A stretch of DNA of 6,943 nucleotides from Ktedonobacterales bacterium (GTDB taxonomy: Bacteria > Chloroflexota > Ktedonobacteria > Ktedonobacterales > JADMIN01), in assembly GCA_015478575.1 (NCBI GenBank), contig JADMIN010000131.1, positions 1 through 6,943 on the forward strand. The letters are read 5' to 3'. The translations under genes and the position numbers were made by a program. Below the pieces are notes generated by a model. That model did no database searches. It was not told the DNA's origin and saw nothing but the letters and a program-made list of their open reading frames with translations. Below are positions 1-5,055 of the stretch, one piece after another (the stretch's first letter is position 1; each line of letters opens with the position of its first letter).

Positions 1-70
1 GCGTGGGCGCCAGGTGCGTGGGCGCCAGGTGCGTGGGCGCCAGGTGCGTGGGCGCCAGGTGCGTGGGCGC
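1..70. repeat. 15-bp tandem repeat, 4.7 copies, cut by window edge
   Basis: The unit GCGTGGGCGCCAGGT occurs four times without a mismatch, and the first 10 bases of a fifth copy end at 70. The array starts at base 1, so its true length is unknown. It lies just past the stop codon (74-76) of the minus-strand DUF4242 gene, in that gene's 3' untranslated region. The unit contains the palindrome GGCGCC. Because 15 is a multiple of 3, the array reads as a five-residue repeat in every frame, but no start or protein context supports translation. Perfect identity between copies suggests recent or ongoing slippage. Confidence 0.95.
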
Positions 71-73
71 GGA

Positions 74-355
74 TTACGCTTCGCCTTCCGCGGTCGTCGG
101 ATCGATGATCGTCGCCACCTCGCTCACGGTATTCGCGGGAAAACCGCCTCGTTGGGCGTGCTCGCGGATACTGGCCTCGTCGGGGGCAATATAGACGCAA
201 TAAATCTTATCGCCCGCCACATAGCTCTGGACCCACTGAATCTGAGGACCCATCGCCCGCAATACGCCACAGGATGTCTGCGAGATGGCGTGCAGTTCTT
301 GGGGCGACAGGCGGCTCGCCCCAGGAATCTCGCGCTCGATCAGATACTTCGGCAT
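74..355 (-). CDS. DUF4242 (SCO4226-like, nickel-binding type) small protein
   Basis: This encodes a 93-residue soluble protein that fits the DUF4242 family along its whole length. It opens MPKYLIEREIPGA, then LSPQEL (16-21), a conserved SC at 28-29, GPQIQWVQSYV (36-46), DKIYCVYIAP (49-58), IREHA (63-67), GGFPAN (70-75) and a DPTTAE ending (85-90). The family has a ferredoxin-like fold. One Streptomyces member (SCO4226) is described as nickel-binding, but the physiological role is mostly unknown. Candidate metal ligands are H22, C29, C53 and H66. The start is supported by AAAGGAG (minus strand, 361-367) five bases before the ATG. There is no signal peptide or membrane segment. It is divergent from the editing-domain gene. 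Family assignment is confident; metal binding here is inference. Confidence 0.93.
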   Translation of the reverse strand: MPKYLIEREIPGASRLSPQELHAISQTSCGVLRAMGPQIQWVQSYVAGDKIYCVYIAPDEASIREHAQRGGFPANTVSEVATIIDPTTAEGEA

Positions 356-453
356 GGAAGCTCCTTTGCGTCTGCTCTGGGCCGCCGAGGATCATGCTCG
401 ATGACCCAGCCTGCCACGACCGCACATTGCACCGGCACCGTACAGGCACCCAC

Positions 454-483
454 ACTATAGACGCGGGCACCCGCGCATTTCAA
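454..483 (-). promoter_or_regulatory. Sigma-70-type promoter with palindrome in its spacer
   Basis: On the minus strand, TTGAAA (478-483) and TATAGT (454-459) are 18 bp apart. The expected transcript starts near 447, about 90 bases before the DUF4242 ATG. The spacer holds a perfect dyad, CGCGGG-CA-CCCGCG (462-475 on the plus strand). A dyad between -35 and -10 with a long spacer recalls MerR-type activated promoters, or a repressor operator. No regulator gene is adjacent, so the partner is unknown. Confidence 0.6.
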
Positions 484-506
484 GTGGCGCTCTCTGACAG
501 AGGCGC

Positions 507-531
507 GACATGCCCGCGTGACATGCCCGCG
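507..531. repeat. 13-bp direct repeat pair upstream of the editing-domain gene
   Basis: GACATGCCCGCG occurs at 507-518 and again at 520-531, one base apart (13-bp period). The pair starts 55 bp before the ATG of the editing-domain gene, with a short hairpin (GCGCTCT / AGAGGCGC, 487-506, one bulged base) just ahead of it. The spacing is close to one helical turn plus a few bases. It could be a regulator binding site or a chance slippage product. No clear -35/-10 pair for the plus-strand gene is visible nearby. Confidence 0.5.
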
Positions 532-561
532 AAACACGACACAGAGAGAGGGAGGGCAGGC

Positions 562-975
562 ATGCGCTTGCTGATCTGGCACATGGATGCGTTCACGGCC
601 GAGCCGACGGAGCGCGGGCGCTCGAAACTCGCGGACCAAGACCCGCGGGCCGTGCGCGTGGAGGAGGCGCTGGTCGTCTTCGCCGCCTGCGAGAAAGCGG
701 ACGAGGCGGAGCCAGAGGCGGTGGCCGAGCGCGCGACGGCGGCCATCACCCAGGTGGCCGCCCAGACGGGCACGCGCGCCATCGTGCTGCACTCCTTCTC
801 GCACCTCTTCGTGGAGCTTTCCGCTCCCGCCATTGCCAAGGCCATCCTCGACGCGATCGAGGCACAGCTAACCGCCGATGGCTACACCGCGGACCAGACC
901 GCTTTCGGCTGGTTCAACCGGCTAGAGATGCGCGCCAAGGGCCACCCTCTCTCTCGCGTCGCTCGCCAGGTATAG
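562..975 (+). CDS. Stand-alone threonyl-tRNA synthetase editing-domain protein
   Basis: This is a 137-residue protein related to the N-terminal editing domain of archaeal threonyl-tRNA synthetases, a D-aminoacyl-tRNA-deacylase-like fold that removes mischarged serine from tRNA-Thr. Visible signatures are MRLLIWHMDAF at the start, ALVVFAACEKADE (36-48), the VLHSFSHLF strand with H77 and H81 (75-83), and FGWFNRLEMRAKGHPLSR near the end (115-132). No catalytic or anticodon-binding synthetase domain is attached. Archaeal enzymes commonly have GWYK where this has GWFN, so editing activity may be altered; this point is from memory of the family. GGGAGG (550-555) precedes the ATG by six bases, so I start here rather than at the in-frame ATG at 523. 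Cytosolic. Family call confident, function in this cell inferred. Confidence 0.85.
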   Translation: MRLLIWHMDAFTAEPTERGRSKLADQDPRAVRVEEALVVFAACEKADEAEPEAVAERATAAITQVAAQTGTRAIVLHSFSHLFVELSAPAIAKAILDAIEAQLTADGYTADQTAFGWFNRLEMRAKGHPLSRVARQV

Positions 976-1327
976 CGGGTGCCACCGCCGCGCCCCGTAC
1001 CGTCCTGTACCGTGCCATAGGTCGCCAGACCCGTGACTCGCTTGGTCCATGCCACACCACTCACCGGTAGACTCTTCCTCGCCCCTTCAGCGAGCGCTTC
1101 ATCCAGTATCCCGGTTGCGCCGAAGCCGCGCTCGACGTGGACCCCTTCGACCCCCCGCTGGTCGGTGGTGCGGCGCGTCATCGCGCTGTTGGGCGCATAA
1201 GGCAGGTCCGTCGGTGTCAGATCCGCGTCCTCGTGATTGCTCCACCTATGCGAGAGTGGCACAGGGAGCCTCACGACGAGTGGCTCGCCCGATGCCACGC
1301 TGGATGAAACTCGCTCATCTTGTATCC
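976..1327. other. Gap of about 350 bp with no recognisable gene
   Basis: No RNA gene, terminator or recognisable coding sequence is visible between the editing-domain gene and the ArsR promoter. The minus strand stays open through the whole gap as part of a long frame that also runs antisense to the ArsR gene. Its residues match no family I know and no good ribosome site is seen. A small direct repeat, GTACCGT twice ten bases apart, lies at about 999-1015. The stretch could be a decayed gene or non-coding sequence. Confidence 0.5.
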
Positions 1328-1357
1328 TTGACTTTTCCTCACTGATTGGAATATAGT
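1328..1357 (+). promoter_or_regulatory. Sigma-70-type promoter of the ArsR-like gene, leaderless
   Basis: TTGACT (1328-1333) and TATAGT (1352-1357) are separated by 18 bp. The -10 box ends only seven bases before the ATG at 1365, so transcription should begin at or next to the start codon. No Shine-Dalgarno sequence is present, which agrees with a leaderless mRNA. Confidence 0.8.
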
Positions 1358-1361
1358 CCAA
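1346..1361. promoter_or_regulatory. Palindromic operator over the -10 box
   Basis: TTGGA-ATATAG-TCCAA is a dyad with five-base arms (1346-1350 and 1357-1361) and two more symmetric pairs in the middle. It covers the whole -10 element of the ArsR promoter and ends three bases before the ATG. ArsR-type winged-helix dimers bind such dyads, so autorepression is the simplest reading. This is inferred from position only. Confidence 0.65.
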
Positions 1362-1364
1362 CGT

Positions 1365-1928
1365 ATGGCGAAGTCTCACTATCCTGCTTTGCGGTCCCTG
1401 CATCGCGCGCTGGCGGACCCCATGCGGATTCGGCTGCTCGAATGCTTGTGGGGGCACCCCCAATCGGCCAAAGAACTGGCCGATTGGGTTGGACCGCCCC
1501 CTGATCGCCTCTACTACCATCTGGCCCAACTCGAACAGGCGGGGCTGATCGAGATTGCGGAGTACCGCCGCCTTCCGGGCGGCAAAGTCGAACGCGTCTA
1601 CCGACCAACGCCCATTGAGCCTCCCGGCGACGAGGCAACTCCCCTCGAGATCGCTGCCGTGCTCGGGGCCACCCTGGAGGCCACCCGGGCCGACATCACC
1701 GCGGCGAGTGTCGCCAAGGAAGCAGGGGAGCGACGGGAGATCTCGCTCACGCGGGCCACGGTGCGCTTGTCGGAGGCGAAGCTGCTCAACCTGCGTGAGC
1801 GCCTGCTTGAGCTTGTGCGTCACGCGCAAGACCAGCCAGACGACGATGGGATCTGGACGCGCGTCGTCGTGACCCTGGTTGATCTGGGGGATCGTGGTCA
1901 ACCGACCAGCACAGGACCTCCCGCATGA
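1365..1928 (+). CDS. ArsR-like winged-helix transcriptional regulator
   Basis: This encodes 187 residues. The N-terminal half (about 8-88) is a winged helix: LHRALADPMRIRLLECL (12-28), SAKELADWVG (34-43), the recognition-helix region PPPDRLYYHLAQLEQAGLIE (44-63), then a beta wing around RRLPGGKVERVYRPT (68-82). This matches the HTH_20 / ArsR-like class. The C-terminal part has a helix LSEAKLLNLRERLLELV (135-151) and a final strand WTRVVVTLVDLG (164-175) that may form an effector or dimer domain. The only cysteine is C27, so a classical metal sensor is unlikely. The promoter places the start at ATG 1365 without a ribosome site. The stop overlaps a downstream ATG (ATGA, 1925-1928). It probably controls itself and the VC0807-type gene downstream. 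The ligand is unknown. Confidence 0.88.
   Translation: MAKSHYPALRSLHRALADPMRIRLLECLWGHPQSAKELADWVGPPPDRLYYHLAQLEQAGLIEIAEYRRLPGGKVERVYRPTPIEPPGDEATPLEIAAVLGATLEATRADITAASVAKEAGERREISLTRATVRLSEAKLLNLRERLLELVRHAQDQPDDDGIWTRVVVTLVDLGDRGQPTSTGPPA
1459..1488. repeat. 12-bp perfect inverted repeat inside the HTH coding region
   Basis: CCCAATCGGCCA (1459-1470) and TGGCCGATTGGG (1477-1488) are exact reverse complements separated by AAGAAC. In the mRNA this is a strong hairpin about 95-120 bases from the 5' end. It codes for residues PQSAKELADW of the regulator. There is no T tract after it, so it is not an ordinary terminator. Confidence 0.9.
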
Positions 1929-2032
1929 GGGGTATGAGAGCAACGCACACGCCAGACACGCACATACCAGACACGCACACAGCGGTACGGGCGGAGACGA
2001 GACCAGTTCATGGATCAGCGGAGATTCCGTAG
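1925..2032 (+). CDS. Possible 35-residue peptide coupled to the ArsR gene
   Basis: An ATG at 1925 shares bases with the ArsR stop codon (ATGA), a common translational-coupling arrangement. The frame stays open to TAG at 2030-2032, giving 35 residues. The imperfect 15-bp repeat at 1940-1984 falls inside it and reads as a pentapeptide repeat, THTPD-THIPD-THTAV. The peptide has no membrane segment or known motif and is rich in Thr, His and Asp. No separate ribosome site is visible. It may equally be a non-coding expansion of a 15-bp repeat. There is no family support. Confidence 0.25.
   Translation: MRGMRATHTPDTHIPDTHTAVRAETRPVHGSAEIP
1940..1984. repeat. Imperfect 15-bp tandem repeat, three units
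   Basis: Three units of 15 bases run GCAACGCACACGCCA, GACACGCACATACCA and GACACGCACACAGCG. The longest exact match between neighbours is CCAGACACGCACA (1952-1964 and 1967-1979). The period is the same as that of the arrays at both window ends, although the unit sequence differs. Confidence 0.8.
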
Positions 2033-2061
2033 CGCCGCCGTTCGCAACACGGGAGAGGAGC

Positions 2062-2103
2062 ATGACCATCGTCCATGCCTCTGCGCAAGAGGACACCATC
2101 TAG
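2062..2103 (+). CDS. Possible 13-residue upstream ORF
   Basis: ATG at 2062 follows a purine-rich ribosome-site-like stretch, GGGAGAGGAG (2051-2060), and opens a frame of 13 residues (MTIVHASAQEDTI) ending in TAG at 2101-2103. The stop lies 10 bases before the structured leader of the VC0807-type gene, so ribosomes finishing here could affect its folding. It could also be the stub of a longer gene that was lost. The evidence is only the ribosome site and the position. Confidence 0.25.
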   Translation: MTIVHASAQEDTI

Positions 2104-2112
2104 ATCTATGAC

Positions 2113-2195
2113 GGGCGTTGCCTTTCCTCCCTGGAAGTCGGTAACCCGACTGGCACGCCCAGCTTCTACTTTCCTGTGAGAAGGAGGGATCCCTC
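2113..2195 (+). promoter_or_regulatory. Structured 5' leader with three-way junction and masked ribosome site
   Basis: An outer stem pairs 2113-2122 with 2152-2160 (nine pairs, one bulged T). It encloses hairpin TTCC/GGAA (2124-2127, 2133-2136) and hairpin GTCGG/CCGAC (2137-2141, 2146-2150), forming a compact three-way junction. The first hairpin's strand TTCCTCC (2124-2130) can instead pair over seven bases with GGAGGGA (2183-2189), the ribosome site of the VC0807-type gene. That site also lies in a perfect 12-bp palindrome, GAGGGATCCCTC (2184-2195), touching the GTG start. All pairings were read by eye. A regulatory function is inferred. Confidence 0.4.
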
Positions 2196-2924
2196 GTGAC
2201 GGGTCTATCAGATCAGCCAGGGACACCGCAGCCAGCAGACATGCCTGGGACACGAGCGGAGCCGACAACGCCAGGCCCGCCACCGCCGACTCCCCCGCCA
2301 GATGCTGGCCTGCGCAACAGCTTGCGCGGCATCGCGCGCAGCCTTGTTGTGAGCGGCGCCATCCCGCTGATTCTCTTCAATGTCCTCAAGGGTCACGGCG
2401 CGTCCAACCTCACCGCGCTCGTCGTCGCGTCCATCCCGCCGGCGCTCGACGGGATCTTCGGTGTGGTGCGCCGGCGGCGAGTGGATTTGATCGCGGCACT
2501 CGTACTGGCCGGCATCGCCGTCAGTGTCATTGCGATCCGCTTGGGCGGCAATCCGCGCGTGCTGCTGATTCGTGAGTCCTCTCTGACGGGCGCGCTCGGC
2601 GTGGCATGCTTCGCCTCGTTGCTGTTCTTCCCCCGGCCCCTGATGTTCTACTTCGGCCGCTACTTTGAGACCGGCGACGAGCCGGCGAAGGTTGCCGAGT
2701 TCAACGCGATGTGGCAGTATCCCTATTTTCGCCATGTGGTGCGCCTGATTACACTCGTTTGGGGTGGGGCGTACACCGGCGAGTTTCTGCTGCGAGTCGT
2801 GATGGCCTTGACCCTGCCGATCCCGGTCGTGCTCGCCATCTCACCGGTCGTCTTTGCCGCGATCACGGTCGCCACGCTCCTCTGGACCTTCGCCTACGTC
2901 CGCTGGGCGCGCCAGCGCGACTAG
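2196..2924 (+). CDS. VC0807-family integral membrane protein
   Basis: This encodes 242 residues. After a proline-rich cytosolic tail (about 1-40, with PPPPTPPP at 28-35) come about six hydrophobic segments near 46-65, 72-90, 98-116, 129-147, 183-203 and 206-235. Family-like motifs are SIPPALDGIFGVVRRRRVD (79-97), RESSLTGALG (126-135) and FPRPLMFYFGRYFETG (145-160). These match the VC0807 family, which has distant likeness to intracellular septation proteins and has no established function. GTG at 2196 is chosen because AAGGAGG (2181-2187) sits eight bases upstream. It probably depends on the ArsR-like gene for its control and may share its transcript. Fold and membrane location are confident, role unknown. 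Confidence 0.85.
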   Translation: MTGLSDQPGTPQPADMPGTRAEPTTPGPPPPTPPPDAGLRNSLRGIARSLVVSGAIPLILFNVLKGHGASNLTALVVASIPPALDGIFGVVRRRRVDLIAALVLAGIAVSVIAIRLGGNPRVLLIRESSLTGALGVACFASLLFFPRPLMFYFGRYFETGDEPAKVAEFNAMWQYPYFRHVVRLITLVWGGAYTGEFLLRVVMALTLPIPVVLAISPVVFAAITVATLLWTFAYVRWARQRD

Positions 2925-3030
2925 GAGAGGCACGGGGCGCGAGGAGCTACCTCGGCCGTAAAGAGGAGGTGGCGCACCGCGCTACCCTGACCAAACACGG
3001 CGGTCCGTGCGCTGCTGCCACACCGATGCG

Positions 3031-3316
3031 TCTCTTCGTCCTCTCCTTGCTTGGCCGCCCGAAGGGCGCTAAACATCAGGTGCCAGGTGCCCTTCAGACA
3101 GAAGCGCTGAAAATGGGAGAAGACCGTCGGCCATGGAGGGAAATGGCAAGGGAGATAGCGCTAGGCAGAGTCCGTGCGCAGGACGTAGAAGATCGCATCG
3201 AGGATGTCACGCGGGGAGTGGGTCCGCGGCCTGCCACGGGTGCGCGATGTGGGAAGGGAGCGTTGTAGGCACGCCCACGCGGCGGCAGAGAGGCTGCTCG
3301 CATAGGTCGTACTCAT
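3031..3316 (-). pseudogene. IS5-family transposase remnant, nonsense and truncated
   Basis: Read on the minus strand from ATG 3314-3316, the frame gives MSTTYASSLSAAAWACLQR, then RGRPRTHSPRDILDAIFYVL, then a TAG stop (3161-3163), and continues as RYLPCHFPPWPTVFSHFQRF and KGTWHLMFSALRAAK. This is the N-terminal domain of IS5-type transposases. The usual GCPW before RYLP is replaced by an S-A-stop. The matching sequence fades near 3031, and no DDE catalytic region follows before the VC0807-type gene. It is therefore inactive. Nothing else recognisable lies in 2925-3030. The likely IS end is near 3366, next to the dinB stop. Confidence 0.85.
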
Positions 3317-3323
3317 ACCAAGC

Positions 3324-3329
3324 ATTATA
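3324..3329 (-). promoter_or_regulatory. -10 box of the transposase remnant
   Basis: A perfect TATAAT on the minus strand lies seven bases before the remnant's ATG, the same leaderless spacing as in the ArsR gene. No good -35 is seen. It may still give antisense transcripts into the 3' side of the VC0807-type gene. Confidence 0.5.
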
Positions 3330-3366
3330 CGATCTTACGTTCCCTGTCGCATTGCGAAACACGCTC

Positions 3367-3849
3367 TCAGAGTTCTGGGACGAGCAGACCGTGCATGCCC
3401 AGGGTGAGCGAAAGCTCGCCGCCGTGGTGCAGGTCGTGCTCGATCACGTGCCAGATCACCCACTGGCGCGTGACGGTGCCATCGTGCCCGCGCCGGGGAA
3501 ATTCCGCCGCCAGGTCGGCGGGTCGCCAGCGCGCCAGCACCTCGTGGATCAGGCGCCAGCTCTTCTCCAGCCCCATCTCCAGCTCGGCGGCCTGGCGTGG
3601 CGGCTGGTCATCATCATCCCACGTCCGCATCGCTTCCAAGTCGGCGTCGCCTTCGCCTAGGACGCTGTGGAACCACCAGACGCGTGCGGCGACGATGTGC
3701 GCCGCGATCATCCACGCCGGACGCAGCCCCTCCGCCGCCCGCACCGCCAGCTCCTCATCTGTGCGCGGCGCCACCATCTCCACCAGCAGCTTCTGGTAGC
3801 TATCCCAACCACGGTAGTACGGCGCCAGCGTATTCAAGTCGTCGCTCAT
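3367..3849 (-). CDS. DinB-family protein
   Basis: This 160-residue soluble protein has the features of the DinB / YfiT-like four-helix-bundle superfamily. There is an early helix YYRGWDSYQKLLVEMV (11-26), then AWMIAAHIVAARVWWFHSVLG (45-65) bearing H51, and the late motif WHVIEHDLHHGGELS (133-147) with H138 and H142. H51, H138 and H142 are the expected metal triad. Family members are metal-dependent, often thiol-related transferases or hydrolases; the substrate here cannot be told. Length is normal. GAGGAG (minus strand, 3858-3863) lies eight bases before the ATG. It follows the membrane-protein gene on the same strand after a 172-bp gap, so they may share a transcript. Its stop codon touches the presumed end of an insertion-sequence remnant. 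Confidence 0.88.
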   Translation of the reverse strand: MSDDLNTLAPYYRGWDSYQKLLVEMVAPRTDEELAVRAAEGLRPAWMIAAHIVAARVWWFHSVLGEGDADLEAMRTWDDDDQPPRQAAELEMGLEKSWRLIHEVLARWRPADLAAEFPRRGHDGTVTRQWVIWHVIEHDLHHGGELSLTLGMHGLLVPEL

Positions 3850-3963
3850 AACTCCGGCTCCTCTCTGCCCACGCGGATGTCATCGCCCGCCGTGTGGCTC
3901 GCGCCCTGGATACCGCTATCCGCCCAGACCACCGACTCGCGATACTGATTGGCCCGCGCCGCC

Positions 3964-4015
3964 AGGCAGCCGCGCCCGCCCGACCAAGGCCAGCCGCGCG
4001 CCGTTAGGCAGCCGC
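3964..4015. repeat. Degenerate AGGCAGCCGC repeat
   Basis: Three near-copies begin at 3964 (AGGCAGCCGC), 3987 (AGGCCAGCCGC) and 4006 (AGGCAGCCGC), spaced 19-23 bases apart. They lie between the membrane-protein and dinB genes, just beyond the stop codon of the former. This GC-rich tract is not an intrinsic terminator. Its meaning is unknown and it could be slippage. Confidence 0.4.
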
Positions 4016-4021
4016 CTCCAT

Positions 4022-4420
4022 CTAACGTGTCTGGCGCCGCTCCGCCGCCGAGGCGCCAGCGGCGCGCTGGAGGCGTGACGCGCAGACCTCACCGACCCCC
4101 ACCGCCGTCACCCCCAGCAGCAGATGCACCACCTGCACACCCACGTGCCCTGAGCCACTGGGCTGGCGCTGCTGGCTGGCGCCGATGATCAGCACCATCA
4201 GCCCAGTAACACCCGCGATTGAGGCCAGCCCAAAGCTGCCACGCGGCAGCCGCGCTTGCAGGAAGCCGAGATACCAGACCGAGAAGACCAGCACAATGCC
4301 CGCCAACATATGCAGGGGCACGAGCGGCTTCACCACATGGCCGGTCCAGAAGATGAGACCCAACACCAGCGCCAGCGCAAAGGCGGCGCGCATCACCATA
4401 TTCACCACACGAACGGACAA
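4022..4420 (-). CDS. Four-helix membrane protein with helix histidines, TTG start
   Basis: I do not recognise the family. The 132 residues hold four hydrophobic segments, at about 7-27, 34-54, 62-82 and 94-114, and a basic C-terminal tail. Histidines H28 and H37 sit at the start of the second segment (TGHVVKPLVPLHMLAG). H92 and H99 sit at the start of the fourth (GHVGVQVVHLLLG). Paired helix histidines with nearby glycines recall small b-type cytochrome or haem-binding membrane proteins, but this is only a resemblance. The TTG at 4418-4420 is chosen because GAGGAGG (minus strand, 4428-4434) lies seven bases upstream; the next ATG is codon 8. The first gene of a possible two-gene unit with dinB, divergent from the response regulators. 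Confidence 0.75.
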   Translation of the reverse strand: MSVRVVNMVMRAAFALALVLGLIFWTGHVVKPLVPLHMLAGIVLVFSVWYLGFLQARLPRGSFGLASIAGVTGLMVLIIGASQQRQPSGSGHVGVQVVHLLLGVTAVGVGEVCASRLQRAAGASAAERRQTR

Positions 4421-4461
4421 CGGGATGCCTCCTCACACACAACACACTCCGCACCACGGCA

Positions 4462-4487
4462 CAACGGCTCGCCCGTTGAGCATACCA
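4462..4487 (-). promoter_or_regulatory. Extended -10 promoter and hairpin before the membrane-protein gene
   Basis: On the minus strand, TGG-TATGCT (4479-4487) looks like an extended -10 box, with no convincing -35. Directly downstream is CAACGG-CTCGC-CCGTTG (4462-4478, a perfect six-base stem). It would lie at or just after the transcript start, so it could be an operator or a 5' hairpin. Confidence 0.4.
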
Positions 4488-4567
4488 CACCGTATCCCCT
4501 CGCCCCGTCCCATCCTTGCCCGCTGCGCGCCTGATCCAGCTTTCGGCACATGAATTGCTCCTTGGCC

Positions 4568-4576
4568 TGCTACACT
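4568..4576 (+). promoter_or_regulatory. Extended -10 promoter of the first response regulator
   Basis: TGC-TACACT matches an extended -10 element. Transcription would start near 4583, about 40 bases before the chosen GTG start. There is no clear -35. Confidence 0.45.
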
Positions 4577-4623
4577 GAAATGTTTCCCCATGCATGCCGG
4601 TTCAGAGCGGCGAGGAGGCGCGA

Positions 4624-5055
4624 GTGCCATCAGGGGTAGTGCCAGGGGTATTGGTCGTGGATGATGATGAGGGCATCCGCCAGACGTTGCGTCTGGTGCT
4701 CGAGGATGCTGGCTATACCATCACCGAGGCGGCGAGCGGCGGCGCGGCGCTCGATGCCCTGCGCGCCAGCGCCGATCCGCTCCTTGTGCTCCTCGATTAC
4801 CTGATGCCGGGGATGGATGGCGGCGGCGTGCTCCGCCTGATCGCCGCTGATGCGCCACTCGCCGCGCGCCATGCCTATGTGCTGATCACGGCCAGCCCAC
4901 AGATGCTTCCCCCAGAACTCGTGCGGCTGACCAAGCGCCTCGCCATCACGGTCTTGCCCAAGCCATTCGATATGGATGTGCTGTTGCGCACGGTCGAGGT
5001 CGCCATCTCCACCATCAGCGCCCGGACTGCCGCCAACCGCCCGCCTCCCGCCTAG
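4624..5055 (+). CDS. Single-domain response regulator (receiver only)
   Basis: This encodes 143 residues, nearly all of them a CheY-like receiver domain. The acidic pocket is D13-D14-D15 (VLVVDDDEG), and the phosphate-accepting aspartate is D58 in VLLDYLMPGMDG. The switch threonine is T89 (VLITASP) and the conserved lysine K113 (LPKPFDMDVLL). There is no output domain, so it should act through protein contact or phosphotransfer. GTG 4624 is chosen because GAGGAGG (4612-4618) lies five bases before it and the receiver begins at once. The in-frame ATG at 4594 would add ten residues but has no ribosome site. A close paralogue follows downstream. No histidine kinase is in view, so the partner is unknown. 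Confidence 0.9.
   Translation: MPSGVVPGVLVVDDDEGIRQTLRLVLEDAGYTITEAASGGAALDALRASADPLLVLLDYLMPGMDGGGVLRLIAADAPLAARHAYVLITASPQMLPPELVRLTKRLAITVLPKPFDMDVLLRTVEVAISTISARTAANRPPPA

Noticed and set aside
1..70. CRISPR array
   Set aside because: The units are directly abutting 15-mers without spacers, so this is a simple tandem repeat. No cas gene is present.
523..561. Earlier in-frame ATG for the editing-domain gene
   Set aside because: The extra 13 residues lie upstream of the family's usual MRLL start and overlap the direct repeat and the ribosome site for ATG 562.
882..2099. Long minus-strand open frame of 405 codons opposite the ArsR-like gene
   Set aside because: It is antisense to a clearly conserved winged-helix gene, shows no recognisable motif and has no good ribosome site. 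GC-rich DNA readily gives such shadow frames.
2711..3268. Plus-strand open frame across the end of the VC0807-type gene and the IS remnant
   Set aside because: It begins inside the membrane-protein gene in another frame and then runs antisense to transposase homology. No family match.
4235..4250. GCTGCC-ACGC-GGCAGC hairpin within the membrane-protein gene
   Set aside because: A six-base GC stem is common at this GC content, and it has no T tract or position suggesting function.
4594..4623. ATG at 4594 as the start of the first response regulator
   Set aside because: No ribosome site precedes it. GAGGAGG at 4612-4618 fits GTG 4624, and the receiver fold begins right after.
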